A DNA stretch of 64,000 nucleotides. Source: Nilaparvata lugens (Eukaryota; Arthropoda; Insecta; Hemiptera; Delphacidae). Both the position numbers and the translations under genes were made by a program. Below the pieces are notes generated by a model. The model searched no databases. It had not been told where the DNA came from and was given only the letters and a program-made list of their open reading frames with translations. Position 1 is the stretch's first letter; each line of letters begins with the position of its first letter. This document shows positions 36,815 to 46,348 of this stretch, one piece after another. The stretch lies in contig NC_052505.1 in NCBI RefSeq assembly GCF_014356525.2, positions 9,302,171-9,366,170 on the forward strand. The letters run 5' to 3'.

Positions 36815-37838
36815 AAACGCCCTCTGATTTCTGATTTAAAACGACAATTCGAGAATATAATATAAATTTTATGATCCAGTTGGTTTTGGATCAGAAATCA
36901 TATATGTTACAAAGTCTGCTAATAACTCTACTGAGAATCTTACCTCCTAACAATTCAACAACATATACAACAATAAATAAATTCAATTCAAATACATACG
37001 CCTTACATCGGCCAATCTCCTTCTACACACAATACACAATATAAACTATCTCCTCCTCCATACATAATATAAATCTTTTTTCTAATCCACGCTCTGCCCT
37101 CAGGCCAGAAGCACATTTGAATGTTGGTGCAAAATCATTGCCAACCTAACAAACTGATAATTCTCCGACTTGCAGAGTATAACATATTTTCTCCCTCAAC
37201 ATAGAACAGTGACTTGTACATTTTCATTTCATTCTCTTGCAGAAATTGGGCTTTGTTTTCATGTAATGGATATTTTTAAAGATAATCTTTGGTAGGTTTT
37301 ATCAACACGAACTTCTTATTCCTCTAATACATTGAGACTTGGGATTAATGCTTTTGGTGGTAACTATGCGGTTTGATCATTTGGCGGATAATTTTAATGA
37401 TTTTCTTAATAGTTTATACATAAATAATAATAATATAATATTTCTATAATATCTCTACATGCAATTCACATTTATATGACACTTGATCTTCTTATTCGGG
37501 GTATCAACTTTGATGATTTAATAGGCATTGACTATTCTGGTTTTCGTAGTGTACAGTTGGTTTACGTTGGCTTCGGCTTGTCACTTGTCGCCATCTTGAT
37601 GTTTCTTCCTGCTACATGAAGGTAAGTTGGCTTTTTAACATTAGAAGTTATTTATTCTCTTGTTTCATCAATAAGAAAGGTGTTAAAAAATGGTTTCTAA
37701 ATTTTTTATTTCTTTATTTTCAGGTGTTGTTGTTCGAAGTGGATACTCGTCTGCGAAATAAGTGTGTTGCCTGGTGTTTGTTTGGTACGTATTTGTTGAC
37801 AGGTAGATCCATGAATCCAAATATTATTGTTTATATTC
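36815..37838. other. Non-coding interior between integrase and the 3' LTR
   Basis: About 1 kb on the sense (minus) strand without an open frame over 60 codons, so no envelope-like gene. On the plus strand it carries the spliced antisense ORF listed separately. Confidence 0.6.
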
Positions 37839-37870
37839 TTATCGCTTATTGTCTCGATAATACGGTTTGA
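37616..37870 (+). CDS. Antisense ORF with a canonical 102-nt intron inside the retrotransposon
   Basis: The plus strand reads ATGAAG|GTAAGT at 37616-37627. The pyrimidine tract TTTTTTATTTCTTTATTTTCAG ends at 37723. Removal of 37622-37723 leaves a 50-codon frame that starts MKVLLFEVDTRLRNK and ends at TGA 37868-37870. Unspliced, the frame is also open (84 codons), because the intron length is a multiple of three with no stop. The C-terminal half is hydrophobic. The last 32 nt overlap the integrase 3' end in antisense. No homologue is recognised. It may be a real antisense gene, a captured host exon, or coincidence. Confidence 0.35.
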   Translation: MKVSWLFNIRSYLFSCFINKKGVKKWFLNFLFLYFQVLLFEVDTRLRNKCVAWCLFGTYLLTGRSMNPNIIVYILIAYCLDNTV

Positions 37871-39134
37871 TATTAGAAATATTTTCCCACCAAGTTAAAT
37901 TTGGTTTGCTTTCTTCATACAACTGAACGGTATTACGTTCAGTTACGGCTGCAATTTTGTACGGTCCAGTATAAATATGGAAGAATTTTCTGGTAGTTTT
38001 TTCCAATGCATTGGATAATCTATGGCTTTTTAAAAGTATTTCATCTCCGACACTGTATTTAAATTGCTTGGATTTATTATCATGATAATGCTTTCGCGAG
38101 GTCGCTGACCTTTCTAATCTCTGTTGTACAATGTGACAGATGTCTAGGTTAGGATGAGTTAAAGCATTCGACGGTGGGAAATCTATTAACTTTTCAATAA
38201 ACATTTTATTTCTTTCTCCGAAAATAACCTCTACTGGTGTATATCCTGTGTTTTCATTTATGCAATTGTTGAAACATTCTTCCAAGAACGGTAGATATCT
38301 AACCCAACTTTGATGTTTTTCAGCACAGTACGCCCTCATGAATCGTGAGATTTCTGCCATGCGGCGCTCCACGGGGTTCGAACTAGGAGAATATGTGGAA
38401 GTTCGAGATATTTTTATATCAGCCAGGTCAAGTATTCTTTTCCATGGTTTGCTACAAAAATATGATGCATTATCTGATAGGATGCGCTTAGGTTTTCCTA
38501 CTTGCGGAGTCCACTTATTCACTATGCAATTTGCTAGGACTTCCCCTGTTAGCTTACCGATGGGAAAGAACATGGTGTATTTAGAGAATGTGCATGTTAA
38601 TACGAATATATATTTCTTCCCATGTTGTGCTAGGGGTAGAGGACCATAAATGTCGGCTGATACTAACTCCAATGGGGCGGTCGGCAATATAGGTATCATT
38701 GCTCCTCTGACTTGATATTTTAAATGTTTTGTTTTCTGACATAGGTCGCATGCTCTTAACACTTTGACTACCTTTTTGTGCATACCTTTCAGATAACAGG
38801 CTTCTTTTAGTGTACATATCGTTTTTCTTACTCCAAAGTGGCCAATTCTCTCATGTGTTTCCTTAATCACTTCTTCCGCTATTTCCTTAGGTATTATGAT
38901 TCTCCAATTATAACCTTGTGGTGTGGTGCGGTGAAATAGGAATCCACGGTATCGTGTGTACTGTCGCAGGTAGTGGGGCGTTTCAGATGGTACTTCCTCC
39001 AGTATTTCTAAAATTGGGATAGCTTGGGGTCTTCTTTTTGCGCATTCTGAATCCTTCTGGGTGTTAGTGTATTCTTGTAGACTTGAGGTTTGATATTTTC
39101 GGGTATGGTATGCTTTCGTCCATTTCCATTGCAT
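37839..39134 (-). CDS. pol (integrase part): Retrotransposon integrase
   Basis: Integrase inserts the reverse-transcribed element DNA into the host chromosome. Visible are the zinc-binding H94-x4-H99 ... C129-x2-C132 of the N-terminal domain and the catalytic core D161 (SADIYGPL), D221 (ILSDNASYF) and E256 (SSNPVERRMAE), with 34 residues between the second D and E by my count. Near residues 389-392 is the GPY motif of the gypsy-type C-terminal domain. The frame is +1 relative to the upstream RT-RNase H frame and overlaps it by 71 nt (39064-39134). The listed ATG lies just after an in-frame stop and is probably not a natural start; integrase is normally made as part of Pol. No chromodomain is evident. 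Confidence 0.93.
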   Translation of the reverse strand: MQWKWTKAYHTRKYQTSSLQEYTNTQKDSECAKRRPQAIPILEILEEVPSETPHYLRQYTRYRGFLFHRTTPQGYNWRIIIPKEIAEEVIKETHERIGHFGVRKTICTLKEACYLKGMHKKVVKVLRACDLCQKTKHLKYQVRGAMIPILPTAPLELVSADIYGPLPLAQHGKKYIFVLTCTFSKYTMFFPIGKLTGEVLANCIVNKWTPQVGKPKRILSDNASYFCSKPWKRILDLADIKISRTSTYSPSSNPVERRMAEISRFMRAYCAEKHQSWVRYLPFLEECFNNCINENTGYTPVEVIFGERNKMFIEKLIDFPPSNALTHPNLDICHIVQQRLERSATSRKHYHDNKSKQFKYSVGDEILLKSHRLSNALEKTTRKFFHIYTGPYKIAAVTERNTVQLYEESKPNLTWWENISNIKPYYRDNKR

Positions 39135-41160
39135 AGCATTTCAGGTTTGTGTCGTTACAGTAAGTGGCATCTAATTCTCGGGATAGAAAATCGGCTGTTT
39201 GATTTTGCTTTCCTGGTAAGTGTGTGAGATCGAGGTCAAACTCTTGAAGAGCGAGAAACCATCTTGACAGTCTGTTGTGGTTTAATTTAGCTGTTTTAAA
39301 AAATGTAAGAGCTTTATGGTCGGTATTGATATAAATTTTATTTCCCAACAGCAGCGTGCGGTATTTTTTACAGACTTCTACTATACTTAGTAACTCCTTT
39401 TCTGTAATCGAATAGCGTCTTTGTGCTGGATTTAGGGTTTTACTGAAAAAAGCTAGTACTCCTTTGTCTCCTTCGGCACTTTTCTGAAATATTTCTGCTC
39501 CTATGGCGTAATCTGAGGCGTCTACGTTTATGTAAAATGGCTGGCTCATATCGGGATGACTTAATACAACTATTTCAAGGAAAGCTTCTTTTAATTCTCG
39601 AAATATCTTCTCTTCTGCTTCTGTCCACTTCCATGCTTTGTTGGTAGATAGTACGTGACTTAATTGGGCAGTGTAGTGTGACATACGGCTGTTGAAACGT
39701 CTATAGAATTGAAGAAATCCAATGAATTTCTGTAGTTGCTTTCGGTTGGTTGGTGAAGGGAATTTTCTGATGGCTTCTAATTTACTGCTATCCTGGGAGA
39801 TGCCGTCCGGGGTGATGATATGTCCCAAATATTTGACTTGTTGTGCAAAAAATTCGCATTTTGATAATTTCAATTTGAGTCCACATCTGATGAGACGACG
39901 AAATATTATATCTAGGTGTTGACAATGGTCCTGAATATTTGTTGAAGAAATAATTCCATCATCTACGTAGAGTGTACAGAAATCCGTGACATCTTCTCCT
40001 ACGGCTTGACGAAGGCAACGAATAAATATGGCCATGGCGTTCCTCAATCCAAAAGCTAGACGAGTGAAGCGGTAATTTCTTCCGTTGAATAAGAATGATA
40101 GATAATCTCTTGATTCTGCTGCTATCTGGATCTGCCAATAACCGGCGCTTAGGTCAACTGTAGAGTATACATTCTTCCCACTAAAGGTTTGAAGTACTTG
40201 TTCTATCTGGTCTGGGCTCTCACGGTCATCTTCCAAAATGCTGTTAAGCGCTCGTGCGTCCAGACATAATCTCACGGTACCGTCTTTCTTAGCAACACAA
40301 ACAATTGGTAAGCTATATTGAGAGCTTGATGGTTCAATAATCCCCAATTCTAACATTCTGTCTATCTCTGCTATAGCTGCCGGGCGGTATGTAAATGGTA
40401 TTGGATAAGATTTTCGGTAATAGGCTTCATGAGGTTTGACTTTGAGTCGGCATTCAAAATCTTTAGCTAGTCCTGGTTGTTCTGAGAAGACATCTCTATT
40501 TTCAATGAAAACCTTCGCAACACTGTTTTTTGTATCTAGATCCCATTCAGCATAACAATTTATCCTATCCAATAATTTTTCAAACATTTCTTCAGAGGAA
40601 ACCTCTTTATCTATCACGCCGTCATCCTTCGTTGTTAAACTCAACACTTCAAAATGCTCCATGGTTTCTTCCATTTCATGAACTCCCCAAGCTCTAGGCA
40701 CGCCTTCCATGTGGTATGCAAATTGTATTATCCGATTTTCTCCAGGATGTCTTTTTAAACTGAGAGGTGTAATAATTTCGGTGGTGGTGGTTTCAGGGCT
40801 TGCATGAAATTTCAATGTACGGAAATTCAAACAGGTTCGGAAATACTGTAAGAAATCAGCGCCTATTATCATTGATGGACCTTTGACTGGCAACACCAGG
40901 AAAGTATATCCAAATATAACTCCTTCTATTTCCACTTCTAAGAGACATTGAGTGGTTACTCTTATTCTTCTGCCAGGATTAATACCGGAAATGTATACAT
41001 TGGTAAGGGGTAGTATAGCTATTGCATGTTTATCTTTGATGTTCGAAAACATATCCTCTTGTAATAAACAGCATTGCGAGCCACTGTCAATCAGGGCTTG
41101 TAGTTTAGTCCCATACAATTTGCATTCGATATAAGTTTGTAGCTGGCTGTCTGATGTCAC
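39064..41160 (-). CDS. pol (PR-RT-RH part): Retrotransposon protease-reverse transcriptase-RNase H
   Basis: It starts with an aspartic protease (LIDSGS, D25, and IIGADFL near 99-104). Reverse transcriptase follows, with D336 (STVDLSAGYW) and the YVDD box at 398-401. RNase H comes last, with D547 (INVDAS), the TEKE motif at 586-589, D614 (INTDHKAL) and D657 (QTADFLSR). The enzyme copies element RNA into DNA in the particle. The first codon at 41160 is GTG, and no ATG precedes the protease active site, so it must be made by fusion to Gag. The usual NAP-x-x-FQR motif after the LAFGL box is altered (NAMAIFIR), which may weaken function. The frame ends at 39064 in a 71-nt overlap with integrase. 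Confidence 0.95.
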   Translation of the reverse strand: MTSDSQLQTYIECKLYGTKLQALIDSGSQCCLLQEDMFSNIKDKHAIAILPLTNVYISGINPGRRIRVTTQCLLEVEIEGVIFGYTFLVLPVKGPSMIIGADFLQYFRTCLNFRTLKFHASPETTTTEIITPLSLKRHPGENRIIQFAYHMEGVPRAWGVHEMEETMEHFEVLSLTTKDDGVIDKEVSSEEMFEKLLDRINCYAEWDLDTKNSVAKVFIENRDVFSEQPGLAKDFECRLKVKPHEAYYRKSYPIPFTYRPAAIAEIDRMLELGIIEPSSSQYSLPIVCVAKKDGTVRLCLDARALNSILEDDRESPDQIEQVLQTFSGKNVYSTVDLSAGYWQIQIAAESRDYLSFLFNGRNYRFTRLAFGLRNAMAIFIRCLRQAVGEDVTDFCTLYVDDGIISSTNIQDHCQHLDIIFRRLIRCGLKLKLSKCEFFAQQVKYLGHIITPDGISQDSSKLEAIRKFPSPTNRKQLQKFIGFLQFYRRFNSRMSHYTAQLSHVLSTNKAWKWTEAEEKIFRELKEAFLEIVVLSHPDMSQPFYINVDASDYAIGAEIFQKSAEGDKGVLAFFSKTLNPAQRRYSITEKELLSIVEVCKKYRTLLLGNKIYINTDHKALTFFKTAKLNHNRLSRWFLALQEFDLDLTHLPGKQNQTADFLSRELDATYCNDTNLKCYAMEMDESIPYPKISNLKSTRIH

Positions 41161-41294
41161 ATCGGTGTCGTCAGGTTTTCTAAGAGTGTTTCACGCTGAT
41201 CGTCCCGGAAAGTGGTGTCTATGTGGAGAGGTTTGGCTTGTTCCTCTAATTTGGTAGATGAATAATTATCCTTTGCTTTGGGGGTATCATATAG

Positions 41295-43475
41295 TCATGT
41301 AGTTTTAGAAGTGCTTATTTCTTGATTTGGTGGTGGGTTGTTTGCATGTTGATTTTGGGTTGCTTTTGTTGTATGTGCTACTGTGTAAGATGTATTTGTT
41401 CGGTTATGGTTTTGGTGTGTCTCACTTGGATTTTTGTGGTCTCTATCTCGCTTGTAATTATTTCCATTTAAACGATCTCTGCCATCATAATACGCTCCTC
41501 TATCCTGTTGTTTATTATTGTAATATTGCGATTTATTTCTAGAACTGTTTTCAAACGATTGACCTCTGCCAGTATTTTCGGGGTATTTTTGATATCGAGT
41601 GTTTGCTCCGGCATTTGACATTTGATTCTCACCATTATAATTTTTCCTGAAGCTGTTGCTATTATGATGAGGAGAATGATTGGAATCTCCTGTACGGTCA
41701 TTTACCTGGCTGGATTCAGAAGTGACGGATTGGATACAGTGTAAATGTTCCATTAATTCTTTGCAACTGGAAATCGAAGATACTGCTAGTGTCATGCGAA
41801 CATTGTAAGGAAGCTTTTTTGTTAATATATTTGCTAGTGATGTGTCCGCCAAAGATTCGTCTAGTTGCGAATTCTTACACATCATCTTAGCTACGAATTC
41901 AGTATATGATTGTCTGCCTCTATTATCATATGTGCATGATATAATCTCGGATAGTGCGTCCATCTGTTTACGTTTACTCCAATACTGCTGCAGGAATTGG
42001 GAGATGAAGTCCTCCAGGCTGTTGATATCTCGCATCCGGCTCTGGAAAAACATCAGCGGCTCGCCAAGTAGTAGACTGGACAGTTGGAAACGCCATACTA
42101 ACCAAGAGGTGGGTATCAGTTCCTGAATAGCTTTTATTTGATCTATGAATGGTCGGGGTTGCATATGACGGTAGGAATTATCGAATTTTCCAAGACTTTG
42201 AAAAAGTTGAGTGCCGTTTACTGCTTCATTCGGTGTATACTGCACTCGACTGACCGGGATATTTTCCATACGTGTCTCTATTCTGGAGACTCGTTCTTCA
42301 TTTGCGATCCATTTATCATTCATAATTTTCTTATGTGTATTCACTTCATTATACAATCCGGTTAGCTTCAACTGCTGTCCGCCTATAGCATTCTCCAACA
42401 TGCCGTATCTCTCACTTGATTTTGCCCCCTCCTCCGCTAAATTTGCTATACATGCCTGCACGTTACTTTGTTCCTTGACTATCTCTATTATTTTCTTATT
42501 ATTTTCCTCCACTTTCGACTCTATCTCGCCCTTATTTTCTAACACCTTTCCCATGACAGTTCCCATGATAGCGGTGCCCAGCTCCTTACTCAATACATCC
42601 ACCTGTTTTTTAACTTCCTTTGGTACGTCATCCAACCGTTCGTTTATCTGACAGGTGACGTCATCTATACGGGTCTCTAATTTTTTGATGATTGTAGATT
42701 GCGTATCTATTTTAATGTCTATCATATTTTTCATTTCTTCCTTGAATTCAGAGAATTTTCCCTCAACTTTCTCTTCCATTTTTTCCACACTTCCTTGTAC
42801 AGCTTTGACATCTTTTTGTATGATTTTGGTATTTTCTTCCCCTTTATCCTGGCTTGCTTTTATCTCTTTCATCAACTCTGCCATGGCTTGGTTGATCATG
42901 AGTTTAAACTCACTCGAGGAATCATTCATTAGGTGATTTGTAACACAGCCAACTGAAGAGTCTAAGGTAATATTGCGTTTTTCCAGGTTGGTGGCGGCGG
43001 GTGGTGGTTGACTGGTCATGTCAGATGGCGATTGGGTGGCGGCACTCTCTGTTCCCTCGGCGACGCTTGGAGCGATCTGCGGAGACGCCGGTACCGGGTT
43101 GGACGCCCTCACTCCCTCATCTGGACTCTCATCGGAATTAATCGTGTCAACGACGTTATCGATCTTCGTAGAAGACAATTGGGCCAAGTTTTGCGGGTCG
43201 AAACTGATGGAGCATATGCTGCCTCCCTCTCTCTCTCGTGGGGTCTCCGCTGCATCGTCCTGGGGCTGTTGATTTGCCGGTGTCGTGGCTACATAGTTTT
43301 GGGGATGTTCGCTGAAGTAGGAAATTTGCGAGTTAGCCGGCGACTGGTTCATGGTGACGTTATTATTGAATACTTCGAGTAAATAGCCAAGTGTGTTGCC
43401 AAGTCTCAGGAATATTAAAATGGATTCAGTGATAGTGCCTATTCTGGATAAAATTGTGTTGTGTTGAAGTTTCAA
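41295..43475 (-). CDS. gag: Retrotransposon Gag with long coiled coil, no zinc knuckle
   Basis: 726 codons. Either the first ATG (43475) or the ATG at 43352 (residue 42, MNQSPANSQ) could start; residues 42-170 are Ser/Pro/Thr-rich either way. Residues about 186-405 are strongly charged with heptad-like spacing and predict a long coiled coil. Residues about 420-585 resemble the retrotransposon Gag capsid region (PFIDQIKAIQEL, FISQFLQQYWSKRKQMDALS). The tail 588-726 is Asn/Gln/Arg/Tyr-rich and basic, replacing the CCHC knuckle that usually binds RNA. It forms the particle that packages element RNA. The stop is TGA at 41295-41297; the same frame is open again for about 45 codons beyond it. Confidence 0.85.
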   Translation of the reverse strand: MKLQHNTILSRIGTITESILIFLRLGNTLGYLLEVFNNNVTMNQSPANSQISYFSEHPQNYVATTPANQQPQDDAAETPREREGGSICSISFDPQNLAQLSSTKIDNVVDTINSDESPDEGVRASNPVPASPQIAPSVAEGTESAATQSPSDMTSQPPPAATNLEKRNITLDSSVGCVTNHLMNDSSSEFKLMINQAMAELMKEIKASQDKGEENTKIIQKDVKAVQGSVEKMEEKVEGKFSEFKEEMKNMIDIKIDTQSTIIKKLETRIDDVTCQINERLDDVPKEVKKQVDVLSKELGTAIMGTVMGKVLENKGEIESKVEENNKKIIEIVKEQSNVQACIANLAEEGAKSSERYGMLENAIGGQQLKLTGLYNEVNTHKKIMNDKWIANEERVSRIETRMENIPVSRVQYTPNEAVNGTQLFQSLGKFDNSYRHMQPRPFIDQIKAIQELIPTSWLVWRFQLSSLLLGEPLMFFQSRMRDINSLEDFISQFLQQYWSKRKQMDALSEIISCTYDNRGRQSYTEFVAKMMCKNSQLDESLADTSLANILTKKLPYNVRMTLAVSSISSCKELMEHLHCIQSVTSESSQVNDRTGDSNHSPHHNSNSFRKNYNGENQMSNAGANTRYQKYPENTGRGQSFENSSRNKSQYYNNKQQDRGAYYDGRDRLNGNNYKRDRDHKNPSETHQNHNRTNTSYTVAHTTKATQNQHANNPPPNQEISTSKTT

Positions 43476-43960
43476 GTGTCATATACATATATTACAAAAA
43501 GACCTTCTAGTGCTACAGGTACGCTTATCAACATAGACAGATATGGCTTACAAATTACACTAATATAGTTCTTAAAATTTTAATTAGGGTCTTATCCTCC
43601 TGAATAACGATAGTATTATAATGCCTCAAATAACCTATAACCCTGGTCAGCATACAATGTCTAGATTCAAAGATCAAAAATCAAAATTTTACTATAACTT
43701 TTATGGAAATTTCCATCCAATTTTCTCTATTATGAGAATTATGTTCTCAAACTCGTGTGATACAGTTTGTCTGTATTTATGCAGCTTGAAAAATTTTAAT
43801 TTGAAGAGCAACTCAATTATTTTAGCCAGAAACTTACAATAGATCATCAGATATATCTTGTCGAAACAACTTCAGATTATGTTTCTTGCAGCTTTCAGTT
43901 TTATCAATAATTTCATTAATCATTGATAGTAAGATTGAGTAGGTAAGCTTTTCATCATGC
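43476..43960 (-). other. Leader between primer-binding site and Gag
   Basis: About 0.5 kb with no large frame of its own except the end of the leader ORF 43834-44352. Presumably it holds the packaging signal, which cannot be recognised by eye. Confidence 0.5.
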
Positions 43961-44352
43961 TCCACTGGTTGGGTGCCATTGTGTGAAGTTGTGCTCCTGG
44001 GGGGGTTATCTCTTATGATAGAGTCCCACGTTATGAAGCTATTATGAGAAGTTGTAGATTGTAATTCCTTCACAGATAATACGATGTTTCTGGTATTTAT
44101 AAGAGCAGTCTCTAAATTCCCTCTTTTGCGAATAAATTCACAAAAAATTAAGGCCTTCCGGCTCGCAAAATTACTGGGTTCAAACCTCAGCTCTAGCTCA
44201 GTGGTAGAAACATGAATTTTATAAATACAAATAATCACTATAAGGTTCAGTGATCGGTAATTGGTAATTCTTACCGCTGCTTCTATGAAGTTCTTGAAGA
44301 ATACCAGTAAGGAAATTAAAAGAATATTTGATGACTGATTATCAGTAACCAT
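43834..44352 (-). CDS. Leader ORF starting in the 5' LTR and crossing the primer-binding site
   Basis: 172 codons open from inside the LTR, across the LTR/interior junction and PBS, to TAA upstream of Gag. The N-terminal part (MVTDNQSSNILLISLLVFF) is hydrophobic; the C-terminal part (ESCKKHNLKLFRQDI) is hydrophilic. In the 3' LTR copy the same frame is broken early because the A-run at 34610 has seven instead of six A. No homologue is recognised. It may be a chance frame, an upstream ORF, or a small accessory protein. Confidence 0.25.
   Translation of the reverse strand: MVTDNQSSNILLISLLVFFKNFIEAAVRITNYRSLNLIVIICIYKIHVSTTELELRFEPSNFASRKALIFCEFIRKRGNLETALINTRNIVLSVKELQSTTSHNSFITWDSIIRDNPPRSTTSHNGTQPVEHDEKLTYSILLSMINEIIDKTESCKKHNLKLFRQDISDDLL
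43961..43978 (-). promoter_or_regulatory. tRNA primer-binding site
   Basis: Three bases inside the 5' LTR the sense strand reads TGGCACCCAACCAGTGGA. It begins with the TGG that pairs with tRNA 3' CCA and resembles the TGGCGCCCAAC class used by lysine-type tRNA primers. The exact tRNA is not determined. Confidence 0.75.
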
Positions 44353-46348
44353 GTACCACTAGAGAATAATCAGGACCAACTATAGTTGTTTCTAGTTGAT
44401 TCTTAAAACGCTCGTCGTGAATACAAGTATTCACCAATATACCCTTTCAAAATTCCTTAGAACTTACAACGCCAGTTCTTGAAGCTCTCTGGATCCTTAT
44501 ATGATATAACTGGAACCTTATTAATATAATTTCTTGATATACTTGTTCTGGCTGATAGAATGAATATCATCAAAGGATGATAAATATTGAGTGCTCTGAA
44601 TAAGATTAATATTATTTGATTCAATAATTTTAAATGCTGCTAAATATTTGTTGGTACCAAAACAGCTCAAACTATATAACACGAGATGAGTTGGGATATA
44701 ATAAAAAATTCTATAAGTTTGTATGCTGACATAAAACACAAAATATATTCCCATAAAACAGATATGCATAAAATATTCAATATCTCTATAATTTACTTAA
44801 ATAAATGTTTTCTAGAATCTGAGTAATTATCACAGGTTTCGCTAATATTCACAATAGTATGTTTCAAATTTATAAATATATTATATTTGATGCTGATATT
44901 TAGACTTCCAATCAATACGAAATTCTGCAAATAAAAACCTGTTCGGTCTATAGGTTTGATATACTATACTTGGTTCAACAAACAAATTTATAATTAATAA
45001 ATTAATATTCAAACATGAGATCTCAGGGATTTATATGAGTTCGGGCTGTGCATGGAAGTAAGCTTCCTACATATAATAAATAAATTTATAAATGTTCTTA
45101 TGAACTATGTGATATTGTTCAACACGTGGTGACTCTTAATTTTAATTCAAATTAATTGAAATAGCGCTTTTTTGTTAATTAATACCCCACTGAACGCAGA
45201 AAAAATGAGCTCATTTGGTTTGACTTATCACTCACTGACTGAAGTTCTAGATGTTCTCGTGGATTGAATTAATTATTTCCAATAATTAATTGGGCAGGCT
45301 CCTTTTCGTCACTGCTGGGCTAACGTGTAATCCAGATTTTTATAAGTTTCTTTCGAATTAAAGCTATTTTTATGGGAATCTTTACAATTATGAACTCTTT
45401 GACAGCACTGAGTTCACAAACAATTTACATTCAACAAACATACATTACATTTAAAAAAGGGTTTGGCTTAATAATTCAATAAAAAATTTTAAAAGGAAGA
45501 AGAAAAAACCCTAAACTCCATGTGCATCCTCTCGGGTCAGGATCTTAAGCCAGAAGAAAAAGGTTTTCAGAAGAATTTGCTTCTTCCTAGAATAATTCTA
45601 TAAGCTACTCTCTGATTGGCCCTCAATTTAATAGACTCAATACAATTGGTTGCCTTGGGAATCAGGGCTTCCTCGGCTTTACAATAGAAAAAATTAAATA
45701 AAAGAAGTTTTTATACAGACATATGGGGTATTTATCTTAAATTGAATTCATAAATAAATCGTAACATACGATTTTAATAGATAATACATTTAGTTTTTAT
45801 ATGAGTTTTTTATACTCTTGATTTATCATGCTTTTTTAGATTATAATAAATATTTATACAGAAATAATAGTTATTTGTATTTCTACACATCGACTTCCTT
45901 TAGTATACATAATATATCCTTTATGAGTGAATTTTATATGATTCAACCGGTCATATGGGTTGATCGAATAATCAGCTGATTCATTCAGTATTGGTTCGGA
46001 TAATTATCGATTTATCCAAGATCGACTAATTCTTTTCAAAACGTAAACAAGTAACTCTAACCTCAATGTTCATGCATTTTATTTTATTTTTTTGTAATCC
46101 GCCAATAATAATTATGCCGCTTTATAATTTTTTGATCTTACCAATGGGTTCTCATAATTATTAAATCACAATAATACATGTTTTCTTATCGTTGTTGATA
46201 ATGCTATTACTCCTAATCGCTAATAATACTTGATTTGAGTTGATTTACTCTTTAGATAGGTCTAACCTTCTTTCCAATTTTATAGTTCTATTACATTTTA
46301 TTGGCTCATTTAGAAAGATTTGGTGGTTTCAAATTACCACGTGACACA
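43982..46348 (-). repeat. 5' LTR (2367 bp)
   Basis: Near-identical partner of 34449-36814 and, by orientation of the genes, the promoter-bearing LTR. At 44169-44212 (and in the 3' LTR at about 34637-34680) the plus strand carries a tRNA T-arm-like CTGGGTTCAAACCTCAG followed by a box-A-like TAGCTCAGTGGTAGA, the reverse of the order in a tRNA gene. Confidence 0.95.

Larger units (their letters stand above)
34449..46348 (-). mobile_element. Complete Ty3/gypsy-like LTR retrotransposon, 11.9 kb
   Basis: Two direct repeats of 2366 and 2367 bp bound an interior with a primer-binding site, Gag, protease-RT-RNase H and integrase, in that order on the minus strand. RT-RNase H before integrase places it with Ty3/gypsy elements. 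The very long LTRs and the Gag type recall Osvaldo/Ulysses-like elements; this is inference. By eye the LTRs differ only by single-base length changes in five short runs, so insertion is recent. If the LTR is read as GTG...CAC rather than TG...CA, the 4-mer ATTT at 34446-34449 and 46348-46351 is a candidate target duplication. No env-like frame is seen after integrase. Confidence 0.95.

Noticed and set aside
36815..36830. Polypurine tract for the LTR element
   Set aside because: Only a six-base purine run (AGAGGG in sense) and some intervening bases lie next to the 3' LTR; too weak to annotate as a definite site.
42211..42651. 146-codon plus-strand frame (and neighbours at 42655-42936 and 43008-43382)
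   Set aside because: They lie exactly antisense to the coiled-coil and N-terminal part of Gag. Their Ser/Phe-rich composition is what the complement of Lys/Glu-rich codons gives.
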